In this document: one piece after another, positions 47,804-56,188 of the stretch
How positions within the stretch are numbered: position 1 is the first letter of the stretch
Layout: every line of letters begins with the position of its first letter
Assembly (NCBI GenBank): GCA_016713535.1
Contig: JADJOY010000008.1
Coordinates: forward strand, 248,001 to 312,000
Length of the DNA stretch: 64,000 nucleotides
Origin: Deltaproteobacteria bacterium
GTDB taxonomy: Bacteria > JADJOY01
Direction: 5' to 3'
Notes under the pieces: generated by a model
What the model was told of the DNA's origin: nothing
Databases searched by the model: none
Seen by the model: only the letters and a program-made list of their open reading frames with translations
Translations under genes and position numbers: made by a program

Positions 47804-48951
47804 GGCGTCGCCGGCGCTCGCCACTCGTCGAGGTCGAGCGCGCACTCCCTCGCCTCCGAGCCGGCGGCCCGGCCGAGGATCTCGAAGCTGCCGTCCGTGA
47901 AGGTCACGCCCAGATCATCCGTCTGAACGCACAGCGGGCGCTCGACGTTGGCGAGGTCGAGGTGTCGAAGAACGCCGACGGTCTCGGGCGGGAGAGGCTC
48001 CGGGCTCGCGGGGTCGGTCGACCAGGTGCGGCACCACGGGGGCGGCACCTTGCCGCGGCGAGCGCCCTCGCCGGCGGCGCGGGCGCGGATCGTGTCGTCG
48101 TAGAGCTGGCTCGCCAGCTCCGTCATCCCGAGCAGGTTGACGCAATGATCGGGCGCCACGCCGAGCCACTCGGCGACGTGGCCGCGCAGTTGCGCCGGAT
48201 CGACCGGCTCCGCGCCGCGCTTGGTCCCGCCCGCGTGCATGACGCGTGAACCGGCAGGAAGCGCGAGGCGCGCTCCCGACTCGGCGAGCGCGGTCACCAC
48301 CGCCGCGAGCGCCGATGAGGCCCCGACGACGGCCACGGGCCGCTCGATGCAGGTCGAGGCGAGAAGCGCCGTCGCCGCGGCCTTCACGTCGAGGCCCGCC
48401 GGTCCCACGAAGTACATGCCGGCGTCCTCGCCGAAGGTGGTCACCAAGCGCCGGATGCCGTGCGCCATGATGCGCTCCGGGTCGGTCTCCGGGGCGGGCG
48501 CGAGCACCAGGAAGCGAGAGCGCTCGACGTCCGGGAATAGCATCTGGCGCGCGCGAACATCGATCGCCACGTCCATGAGCGCGAGCCCGGCTGCACTGAA
48601 GTGGGCCGCGCCGCGGGCATCGGCTCGGCTCGTTCCACTGGTGTGGAAGGTTCGCACCACGTCGGACCGCTCACCCGCGAAGAGCGAGAGGTGCTTGAAT
48701 GCATCCGTGGGGACCGCGGGGATTCGCCAGGGAGTCTCGACCTCGGCGGCGCCGCGCGGGCGCGCTTCGCACCAGCGCCCGTAGGCAGGGATCGCCCAGC
48801 GCTGGAACGCGAACACCTCGAGCGCGAGCTCGTCCCAGCTCGCCCGCGACACACTCGAGGTGGTGCCCTCGGCTTCGATCGCGGCTGCGACGCGGCCCGT
48901 GAGAAGGTCCCTTCGCGTCCGGACCTCGGCTCCGGAAGGTGCCGTGCTCAT
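47800..48951 (-). CDS. LuxE-type acyl-protein synthetase
   Basis: A 383-residue member of the LuxE family (ANL-like adenylate former). It activates a carboxylic acid with ATP and holds the acyl group for reduction by LuxC. VPTDAFKHLSLFAG and RTFHTSGTSRADARG are the family motifs near the N-terminus, LLGMTELASQ lies in the adenylation core, and GSEARECALDLDEW near the C-terminus holds a cysteine where LuxE carries its acyl-accepting Cys. Overlaps both neighbours (ATGA). With the downstream LuxC it forms a fatty-acid-reductase pair. Confidence 0.88.
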   Translation of the reverse strand: MSTAPSGAEVRTRRDLLTGRVAAAIEAEGTTSSVSRASWDELALEVFAFQRWAIPAYGRWCEARPRGAAEVETPWRIPAVPTDAFKHLSLFAGERSDVVRTFHTSGTSRADARGAAHFSAAGLALMDVAIDVRARQMLFPDVERSRFLVLAPAPETDPERIMAHGIRRLVTTFGEDAGMYFVGPAGLDVKAAATALLASTCIERPVAVVGASSALAAVVTALAESGARLALPAGSRVMHAGGTKRGAEPVDPAQLRGHVAEWLGVAPDHCVNLLGMTELASQLYDDTIRARAAGEGARRGKVPPPWCRTWSTDPASPEPLPPETVGVLRHLDLANVERPLCVQTDDLGVTFTDGSFEILGRAAGSEARECALDLDEWRAPATP

Positions 48952-50278
48952 GACCCACCGTCCGTCCCCCCGAGGGTGCCGTCGGGAGGCCTGTGCAGGA
49001 CGAGCTCCCGGGCCTGGATGCCGAGGTGGATCGCAGCGTGGAGCGTCGCACGCGGCACATCGAGACGCGCGCGCAGCTCCGCGAGCGTGCGGTCGTCGTC
49101 GGCGATGGTCTCGATGACCACCTGCGCTCCCGCCGGCGTGAGCGCGCGGGCGAGCGCCTCTCGCGCACGCTCCGCCACGCCGACGAGTACCGGGATCGCA
49201 TCGTCCGTGAGCTGGCAGGTGGGCTCCGTGGTCGGAGCGAGCGGCCGGTCGAGCCCCGGTAAGCGAACAGGTCGGGCTCGGCGCCGAACTTCGCCCGGAA
49301 TGCGTGGCGATGAGCGCCGAAGCCGGCGCTCACGCCGTCGCCCAGCGCGGTGAGCGTCGAGGCGTAGCGGCCCGTGACGTCGCCCGCCGCGAAGATGCCG
49401 GGCGCGCGGGTCTCGTTCCACGCGTCGATCTCGACGAACCCACCGCTCGAGGTGCGAACGCCGAGGTCCGCAAGCCCGGCGACGGAGACGGCGGGCTGCA
49501 GCTCGAAGGCGTGGTAGTCGATGAAGACGCTGCTGCACGGGATCCGGATCGGTCCCGCCGAGGTCGCGATCGTCACCGCCTCGACGGCGTCCGCACCGTC
49601 GACGCTCACGAGCCGCCCGTGCGAGATCGGGGATGGCAGTGGGGGCGGTACCCCGGGATCGGGCCCGGAGGCCGAGCTGGCGGTGGTCGACGGCTCGACG
49701 ACCCAGTGGATCGAGACCGTCCCCGCGGCGGCGGCGAAGAGCGGAACCAGGAGCGCGCTGCGGGCGTTCCCCACCACGACCAGACCGCGGGATCGTCCAT
49801 GGTCGATCGCACGTGCGACCAAGGCAGCCAGGTGGGCTCTGCCCTTCATGGCGATGGTGACGCCAGCCGGAAAGTGGCGCTGCTCGTTCGTGAGCGCGCG
49901 CAGGCCTGCGGCGAGCACCACCGCCAGCGTTCGGATGCGATGGCGACCGGCTTCGAGCACGAAGTACGCGCCGTCGCGAACGATCCTCGCCACCGGCTCG
50001 GGGACGATCGGAATGGCGAGCCCGGTCACGTCGGTGGCCAGCCGGTCGGTGAGCTCGGCACCGGACAGCGACCAACCCGGTCCGGTCAGGACGCACGAGC
50101 CCCATCGGCCGAGGCCGCCGAGCGGACCCGGGTCGAAGACCACGACGCTGCTCGGCCACGGGTCGAAGCCCTTGAGCCAGCGAACCCGGATCGCCGCTGC
50201 CAGGCCGGCGGGACCGGCGCCGATCACGGCGACGTCGTAGTCGTAGGGACGGCGTCCGGAGCGGACGGCCGCGTTCAC
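48948..50278 (-). CDS. FAD/NAD(P)-dependent oxidoreductase, thioredoxin-reductase-like fold (frame-interrupted)
   Basis: Two-dinucleotide-domain flavoprotein, about 443 residues when corrected. FAD motif DVAVIGAGPAGLAAAIR is at the N-terminus, a second nucleotide site near LVVVGNARSALLVPL, and the FAD-end motif APGIFAAGDVTG follows. The redox CxxC of thioredoxin reductase is absent (the area reads GRWGSCVLTGPGW). The C-terminal extension (LTDDAIPVLVGVAERAREAL, RARLDVPRATLHAAIH) is a helix-rich add-on in the other frame; the junction is at the C4 run 49254-49257. GTG start complement 50276-50278 overlaps the small aconitase-like gene, and the stop overlaps the LuxE-type gene. Its electron acceptor is unknown. 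Confidence 0.8.
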
Positions 50279-50802
50279 GAGCGACGGTGTCCGAGCCATT
50301 CGAGTAGACCACCGGCGGCGTGGACGGCTTCCAGGAAGGGATCGGGGGCCTCGAGCGCGATCCGCCGCGCGCCGCCGCCGGCGACGAGGCATGCCAGGGC
50401 AGCGTCCAAGACGAGCTCCTCGTCGGGTAGGACCTCGGCGAGCGAGCCCTGGCTGACGAAGCAGGGCACTCCCAGCGCGGCCGCGGTCCGTCGGAAGATT
50501 CGTCCGAAGCTCGGTGCGACCACCGCGACCACCCCTCCGCGCCGGAGCGCGTCGACCGTGGTCTCGCGGCTCGAACCGCACCCGAAGTTACGGCCGGCGA
50601 CGACGATCCACGTGGTTCCGTCGGAGCTCGCGTCGGTCTCGCGGCCCAGCCCGGCGAGGAACCCCGCGCGGAGGCGGGTCACGTCGAGCGAGAAGAAAGC
50701 GGGTGGGTGAAGGAGGTCGGCGTTGACGTGGTCTCCGAGCACCAGCGCGCGGCCACACAGGAGTCGCTGCTCGCTCGGCGAGGGGGGCGAAGGGCAGGTC
50801 AT
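50275..50802 (-). CDS. Aconitase-superfamily small subunit (LeuD/AksE-like)
   Basis: A 175-residue swivelling domain of the isopropylmalate/homoaconitate isomerase family. GDHVNADLLHP replaces the usual GDNIDTDxIxP, GRNFGCGSSRE is the substrate-recognition loop, and PSFGRIFRRTAAALGVP follows. The substitution of the first motif suggests a substrate other than isopropylmalate. ATG complement 50800-50802 overlaps the large-subunit stop (ATGA), so the two subunits are co-translated. N-terminal CPSPPSPSEQ is an unconserved extension. Confidence 0.87.
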   Translation of the reverse strand: MTCPSPPSPSEQRLLCGRALVLGDHVNADLLHPPAFFSLDVTRLRAGFLAGLGRETDASSDGTTWIVVAGRNFGCGSSRETTVDALRRGGVVAVVAPSFGRIFRRTAAALGVPCFVSQGSLAEVLPDEELVLDAALACLVAGGGARRIALEAPDPFLEAVHAAGGLLEWLGHRRS

Positions 50803-52100
50803 CGCGGCACGTCCCACGAGGCGAGCTGGGAGCGAGCGAGGGTGCGGGGGTCGGTCACGCGTCCGGTGAGCGCGGAGGCGGCGACCGTGGCCGCGCTCGC
50901 GAGCATGATGCGCCCATCGCGGTGACCCATGCGGCCGGGGCCGTTGCGGTTCGAGGTGCTGATGCAGAGCTCCCCCGCGGCGAGGAGCCCCTTGTCGATC
51001 CCGCCACAGGCGCCACACGAGGGGTTGGTCACCAGGGCACCGGCCTCGCTCAGCGTACCCAGCGCGCCACTTCGAGAGGCCGCCCGCCACACCTGCTCGC
51101 TCGCCGGCGTGACCACGAGCCGGACACCCGGCGCGACCCGGCGACCACGCAGGATCGAGGCAGCGGCCTCGAGCTCGGTCAGACGCCCGCCGGCGCAGGA
51201 GCCCACGAACGCCTGATGGATCGGCTCACCGGCGACCGCATCGACCGGAACGACGTCGGCGGGCGAGCCCGGGCGCGCAACCAGCGGTGGCAGCGAAGCG
51301 ACGTCGATCACCAGCGACCGTGCGTAGTTCGCCCCGGCGTCCGGCGCCCAGCGATCGAGATCCGGTGGCGCACCACCATCCCGGAGGTGAAGGATACCCG
51401 CCGTGACCGCGTCCGGGACGAACGCGGCACTGGTCGCCCCGGCCTCCACGGCCTGGTTGGTGATCGCGCAGCGGGCGTCGAAGTCGATCGAGCCTCCAGT
51501 GTGATCGTGGAGCTCGAGCGCGTGGCCGAGCGCCCCGTCTTCGCCGAGGGCCGCGAGCATCGCCAGCGCCAGGTCCTTGCCCTCGATGCCCGTCGGCAGC
51601 ACGCCGCGCAGGATCAGCTCGATCGAGGGCGGAATCTCGAGGAACGCCGTGCCCGTCGCGAGAACTCCGAGGATGTCGGTGGTGCCGAACCCGGTCGCGA
51701 AGCAGCCGAGCGCGCCGACCATGGTGGTGTGCGAGTCCGCGCCCACCACGACCCGTCCGGGGCGGACGCGTGGGTCCTCGACCGCGAGCTGGTGACTGAT
51801 GCCGCGGAAGAGCTGGTCGCGTGGGAGCGCCCGCTCGCCGAGGAACGTGACGTAACGGCCCAGGATGGCGGCGCGCTCGGGGCTCGACGGAGGTGCGAAG
51901 TGATCGGCCGCGAAGAGCAGCTTCTCGGGCGTGAGGATCGGCAGACCGAGCCGCTCGATGCGCTCGATGCCGAGCGTGAACGTGGCGTCGTGGGCGAGCA
52001 CCAGGTCGACCTCGACCGCGTGGTAGCGGCTTCCCGGCACGACCGGTCCCCGCGAGCGGGGCGCGAGGATCTTCTCGACGAGGGTGCTCGCCACCGGCAT
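50799..52100 (-). CDS. Aconitase-superfamily large subunit (LeuC/AksD-like)
   Basis: A 433-residue Fe-S dehydratase subunit. The three cluster cysteines are visible in FVGSCAGGRLTE and NPSCGACGG; VVGADSHTTMVGALGCFATGFG and LEIPPSIELILRGVLPTGIEGKDLAL are typical. The size matches the short LeuC type of archaea and bacterial homoaconitase-like enzymes, shorter than classical enteric LeuC. It isomerises a 2-hydroxy-2-alkyl dicarboxylate to the 3-hydroxy form. Seven bases after the synthase gene and overlapping the small subunit. Confidence 0.9.
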   Translation of the reverse strand: MPVASTLVEKILAPRSRGPVVPGSRYHAVEVDLVLAHDATFTLGIERIERLGLPILTPEKLLFAADHFAPPSSPERAAILGRYVTFLGERALPRDQLFRGISHQLAVEDPRVRPGRVVVGADSHTTMVGALGCFATGFGTTDILGVLATGTAFLEIPPSIELILRGVLPTGIEGKDLALAMLAALGEDGALGHALELHDHTGGSIDFDARCAITNQAVEAGATSAAFVPDAVTAGILHLRDGGAPPDLDRWAPDAGANYARSLVIDVASLPPLVARPGSPADVVPVDAVAGEPIHQAFVGSCAGGRLTELEAAASILRGRRVAPGVRLVVTPASEQVWRAASRSGALGTLSEAGALVTNPSCGACGGIDKGLLAAGELCISTSNRNGPGRMGHRDGRIMLASAATVAASALTGRVTDPRTLARSQLASWDVPR

Positions 52101-52107
52101 CGGCAAC

Positions 52108-53364
52108 TCAGCGGGCCGAGGAGACCGCGTGTCGGCTCGGCGCCGCGCGGTGGACGGCACCGCACTCGAGCAGCACCCGCTCGGCGGCCTCGAGCGGCAG
52201 CCCGAGCGCCACCGAGAGATATCGATCACGTGCGCGGCGGAAGCGCTCGAAAGCCACCGCACGCTCGACTGGGCGGGTTTCCTTGAGGCGTTCGAGGGCA
52301 CGTGCCAGGAGCTCGTCATCGACCAGCAGGCCACGCTCCTCGGCGAGCGCGCGCAGGAGTGAGCGGCCCGAGTGCTTGCCGACCACGATCTCGCGGCGCC
52401 GCCGCAGCAAGGCCGGTTCGATCGGCTCGTAGGTCGCCGGGTCGCGCAGCACGCCTTGCACGTGCATCCCGGACTCGTGGCGAAACGCGGTTGCGCCGAG
52501 TACCGGTGCCTGGACGGCGACCGGGATCCCGGTCGCGCGCTCGACGGCCTCGGAGAGCGTGGCGAGCCGGCCCGGGTCGACGCCGCAGGAGAACCCGAGG
52601 AGCTCCGTGGTCGCGAGCGCGACCTCCGCGAGCGAGGCATGGCCGGCGCGCTCGCCGATGCCGTTGACGGTCACGGTCGCCCAGCGCGCGCCGGCCTCCA
52701 GCGCGGCGACGGTGTTCGCGGTGGCCATGCCGAAGTCGTTGTGGCAGTGGACACCGATCTCGGCGCCAGGTCCGAGGTCCGCGAGCGCGACGCGGACCGC
52801 CGCCGCGGCGGCGGACGGCGTCCAGACGCCGACGGTGTCGCACAGGTAGTGACGCTCGATCCCCGCGGCGCGCCCGGCCCGCAGCAACGACGTCACATCC
52901 GCAGGCGCCGCGCGGCTCGCATCCTCCAGGACGAGCTGAGGCGCGAGCCCGGCGGCCTTGCAGCGAGTCGCGAGCTCGTGCACGAGGTCTTCGATCTCGT
53001 CGCGCTCGAGGCCGAGGCGGAGCCGGCGATGCGTCGCGCTCGCCGGCGCGATCAGGAACGCCGACACACAGCCGCACGCGGCGGCGAGCTCGACGTCCTC
53101 CACCCGGAGCCTGAGCGATGCGGCGACGATCGGTGCACCACCTCGCGAGGCGGCCCTCTCGAGGAACCGACGCTCGTCCGCGGAGACCGCGGGGAAACAC
53201 GCGTCCACGAGCTCGACGCCGGCCTGTCCGAGGAGCTCGAGGAGCTCGAGCTTCTCGTCCGGTGTGAGCCATACCCCGGGTGTTTGCTCGCCCTCCCGGA
53301 GCGTCGCGTCGACGAGGTGGACGACACCGCGGGTGGCGTCGTGCGGTCCGCGCACGGTGCTCAC
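52108..53364 (-). CDS. Homocitrate/isopropylmalate/citramalate synthase family (DRE-TIM metallolyase)
   Basis: A 418-residue synthase that would condense acetyl-CoA with a 2-oxo acid. The metal/catalytic motif is DATLREGEQTPGV (D19, R23, E24), the metal HxH is in VHCHNDFGMATANT, and GIGERAGHASL and FRHESGMHV follow. The LREGEQTPGV form is nearer to homocitrate-synthase/AksA/NifV-type enzymes than to LeuA. No C-terminal leucine-sensing domain is present. GTG start complement 53362-53364 overlaps the radical SAM stop. The true 2-oxo acid cannot be read from sequence. Confidence 0.87.
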   Translation of the reverse strand: MSTVRGPHDATRGVVHLVDATLREGEQTPGVWLTPDEKLELLELLGQAGVELVDACFPAVSADERRFLERAASRGGAPIVAASLRLRVEDVELAAACGCVSAFLIAPASATHRRLRLGLERDEIEDLVHELATRCKAAGLAPQLVLEDASRAAPADVTSLLRAGRAAGIERHYLCDTVGVWTPSAAAAAVRVALADLGPGAEIGVHCHNDFGMATANTVAALEAGARWATVTVNGIGERAGHASLAEVALATTELLGFSCGVDPGRLATLSEAVERATGIPVAVQAPVLGATAFRHESGMHVQGVLRDPATYEPIEPALLRRRREIVVGKHSGRSLLRALAEERGLLVDDELLARALERLKETRPVERAVAFERFRRARDRYLSVALGLPLEAAERVLLECGAVHRAAPSRHAVSSAR

Positions 53365-55176
53365 GGCTTCACCGTGTCGCCGAGCGGCACCGCGGAGGGC
53401 GACACCCAGTGAAAGCGAGCGCCTTGCGGGGGCACCTCGGCGGCGACGGCATCGGCGTACTCGTAACCGGGACCGAGGGTCCTCGTCGGTCCCGGTAGGC
53501 CGCGCCTGGCGGCGAGATCGCGGCGCCGCTCGAGGCAGTGACGACGTCCGCTCTGTGCCGCGACAGGCTCGCGTGGGTCGGCGCTCAGGAAACATAGGTC
53601 GGCGCACTTGAACGACTGGATGTGACGCTCGAAGTCCGAGATCGAGCCCTCGTCCCGCGTGTCGCCGAAGTAGTCGCAGATCTTGAACCCGAGGCTCGAG
53701 TAGGTGTCCGGGTGCTGCCCGCCGTGAACGCGGTAGTAGTCGAGGAACGACCTGCGATCGGTCACCATCCGGAACGCGTCGGGACGCTCGAACTGCGGCG
53801 AGCCAGGTTCGAGCTGCACGGTCCACACCATCACGCGCCGGGCGTTGCGGTACTCGCGCATCCGCGCCATCTGATCGCGGGTGTCGAGCGCAGCGCCGAG
53901 CGTCTCCCCCGGCAGGGCCATCGTGTAGAAGACGTCGGTCGGCACCTCGAGGCGCTCGAGGATCGCCATCGTGCGGTGCAGGTCCTGGTCGTCGTAGAAG
54001 GGCTGCTTGTTCCGGCGCCGGACGTCCTCGTTGCCGGCGTCGGGTGACAGGGCGATCGTCGACAGCGGTCCAGGGAAGGTGCGCTTGAACGCGTTCACGA
54101 AGCGTTCCGTCGGTAGTCCCCAGCACTCGAAGTACCAATCGATGCCGAGCCCCTCGGCGGCGATCCGGGCGAAGAGCTCGACGAAGTACCCATCGCGCTC
54201 CGGGATCGGATCGAAGCACGTCGACACGACCCGGTAGCCGTGTCCGATCGCGCGACGGATGTCCGCGACGACGCGGTCGTGAGACCGCCATTCCGGACGC
54301 GCCGTGCCGTTCACCCTCCGCAACGTGTCACGGTTGCCACCGCAGAACGTGCAGCTCCACGGACAGCCGCGCCCGATGAAGAGCGGGAACTTTCCGACTC
54401 CGCCGGAGAGGCGGACGCGGTTTTCCGTGGCGGCGAGCTCGGTCGAGTACGAGAGCGGAACCCGAACAGCTCGGCGTAGGTGTCTGCGCCACGCAACACG
54501 TCGAGGTTCGCGTACACCAGCTCGTCGAGGGGCGGGCGAGTCGTGCTCGAGGGGTGCGCCGGATCTCGCCATCCTCGCCGCGGACCCATGCGTCGCACGG
54601 GGCGGTGCGATCGCCGCGCCGCAGACTCTCGAGCAGCGGAACGATCGCACCTTCGGCGGGACCCTGGAGGATCGCGTCGACCTCGGGGACCATCGCCAGG
54701 ATCTGCTCGGCGAAGTAGCCGGCGGTGAGCCCGCCGAGGAACACGAACGCGTCGGGCGCGTGTGCCTTGAGCTGGCGCGCGGTCTCGACGACGTCGTAGG
54801 TCTGGTAGTGCCAGTAGAGCGGTAACCCGAACGCTCGGATGCGGCGCCCGTCGATCCAGCGCAGCAGGTCGAAACCGGGGTCGCGGATCCACTCGACGCC
54901 GAGGTGGAGGATCTCGGTGCGGAAGCCGGCCCGATTGGCCCAGTCCGCGAGCGCGGGCAGGCCCATGGGCATGTACGTCACGTTGAAGAAATCCCCGAGC
55001 GGCAGGTAGTGGTTCGCCGCCTTGGGAACGTGAACGAACAAGCAGTCGAGGTCGGCTCGGGGCAGAGAAGGCACGAGTTCGAGGACGGTGGGGGACCGCC
55101 GAGCCCACCGTACCGTTCCCGGCCCAGCGCTCGCAAGCCCGAACCGCGCGAGGCCTGGGCAGGGTGCTAGGATCAT
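53361..55176 (-). CDS. B12-binding-type radical SAM protein, first gene of the cluster (two frame shifts)
   Basis: About 600 residues when rebuilt. The N-terminal part is a cobalamin-binding-like Rossmann domain (LDCLFVHVPKAANHYLPLGDF, MGLPALADWANRAGF, FVFLGGLTAGYFAEQIL). It passes into a second frame at the G4 run 54529-54532 (PPLDELVYANLDVLRGADTY) and into a third at the C3 run 54461-54463 (VPLSYSTELAATENRV). The radical SAM cysteines are in GRGCPWSCTFCGGN; the rest has LSPDAGNEDVRRRNKQ and MALPGETLG. ATG complement 55174-55176 is used although it overlaps the divergent gene; GTG complement 55072-55074 is an alternative. Such enzymes methylate or rearrange unactivated carbons. It leads the seven-gene operon. 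Confidence 0.8.
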
Positions 55177-56045
55177 GCCTGCACCGCTCGCGTGGTGCGG
55201 ATCCCACCCACGATGGAGCTCGAGCCGCCCCGTCCGCCTCCCGGGTCGTACTGCTGGGCGAAGCCCTCGCACACCGCTCGGCGCTGGCGAACGCTCTCGC
55301 CGATCGCGGTGCCCAGCCCGTGGTGCTCGCGGACCCGGACGAAGCGTACGAGTGGCTGCGGGCCGAGCGGCGACGCACCGACCTCGTGCTCGTCGACGTG
55401 TGTCAGCTCGAGTTCGACGGCCTAGGGGTGTTGAGCTGGCTCAAGACGAAGGGGCTGCTCGGCGACCTTTCGGTCTGGATCGTCGAGGATCCGTTCGATC
55501 CGACCTCGGCGGAGGTCTGTCAGGCGTGTGGCATCACACGCTGCGCCAGCAAGTCGTGGACACCGGACGATCTCGCCGACGCGGTGCTGGATGGGTTCTC
55601 GGCGGGGCGCGCGGAGAAGCGCCGGCACCCTCGCGTGGCGGTCTCGGCACCCGTGGTGCTGGGGCTGTTCGAGAAGAAGATCGAAGGCTTGCTCACCGAC
55701 GTGAGCGTGACCGGTGCGTTCGTGGAAACCAGCAACCCGTTCCCTGTCGACACGAAGGTCTCGATGCGCTTTCAGCTACCCGGCGGCAACGTCGCGGCAT
55801 CGGTGCGGGGGCGCGTGGTGCGGGTGAACGTGGGCGGACGGCGCGCGTCGCGGGTCCAGGTTCGCGAGGGTATGGGGCTCGAGTTCGAGGACGTATCCGC
55901 CATCGCGCGCGCGGCGATCACGGGATATCTCGAACGTTACGGAGGGGCAGCCAGGACTCGTGCGCCGTGGACAGAGGCCGAGACCGGACCGCTCGAGGCC
56001 GGAGATCCGGACGCCGCGGGGGATGGGACGGGCAACCGCGGCTGA
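55164..56045 (+). CDS. Receiver-like plus PilZ-domain protein
   Basis: A 293-residue protein. Residues about 27-150 resemble a response-regulator receiver (VVLLGEALAHRSALANALADRG, LVLVDVCQLEFDGLGVLSWL, with an aspartate at the phosphorylation position and SKSWTPDDLADAV), and 153-265 form a PilZ domain (EKRRHPRVAVSAPVVLGLF, LLTDVSVTGAFVET, QVREGMGLEFED). The RxxxR and DxSxxG elements of c-di-GMP-binding PilZ proteins are seen as KRRHPR and DVSVTG. The 5' end is doubtful: an ATG at 55213 in another frame (MELEPPRPP) would join after one indel near 55235-55245. Likely a c-di-GMP effector. Confidence 0.72.
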   Translation: MLGSCLHRSRGADPTHDGARAAPSASRVVLLGEALAHRSALANALADRGAQPVVLADPDEAYEWLRAERRRTDLVLVDVCQLEFDGLGVLSWLKTKGLLGDLSVWIVEDPFDPTSAEVCQACGITRCASKSWTPDDLADAVLDGFSAGRAEKRRHPRVAVSAPVVLGLFEKKIEGLLTDVSVTGAFVETSNPFPVDTKVSMRFQLPGGNVAASVRGRVVRVNVGGRRASRVQVREGMGLEFEDVSAIARAAITGYLERYGGAARTRAPWTEAETGPLEAGDPDAAGDGTGNRG

Positions 56046-56188
56046 CGTGGAGGCCATCGCCGGGACGCCGGGACAGCCTCGAACCGCGGCGCCCAGGCCG
56101 GTTGCCGGCCTCGAATCACGCCGCCAGGGTTCGATCGTCCTGGAGCTCACCTTACCCGGGCTCCTCACGACGAAAAAGGGAGGTTGCG

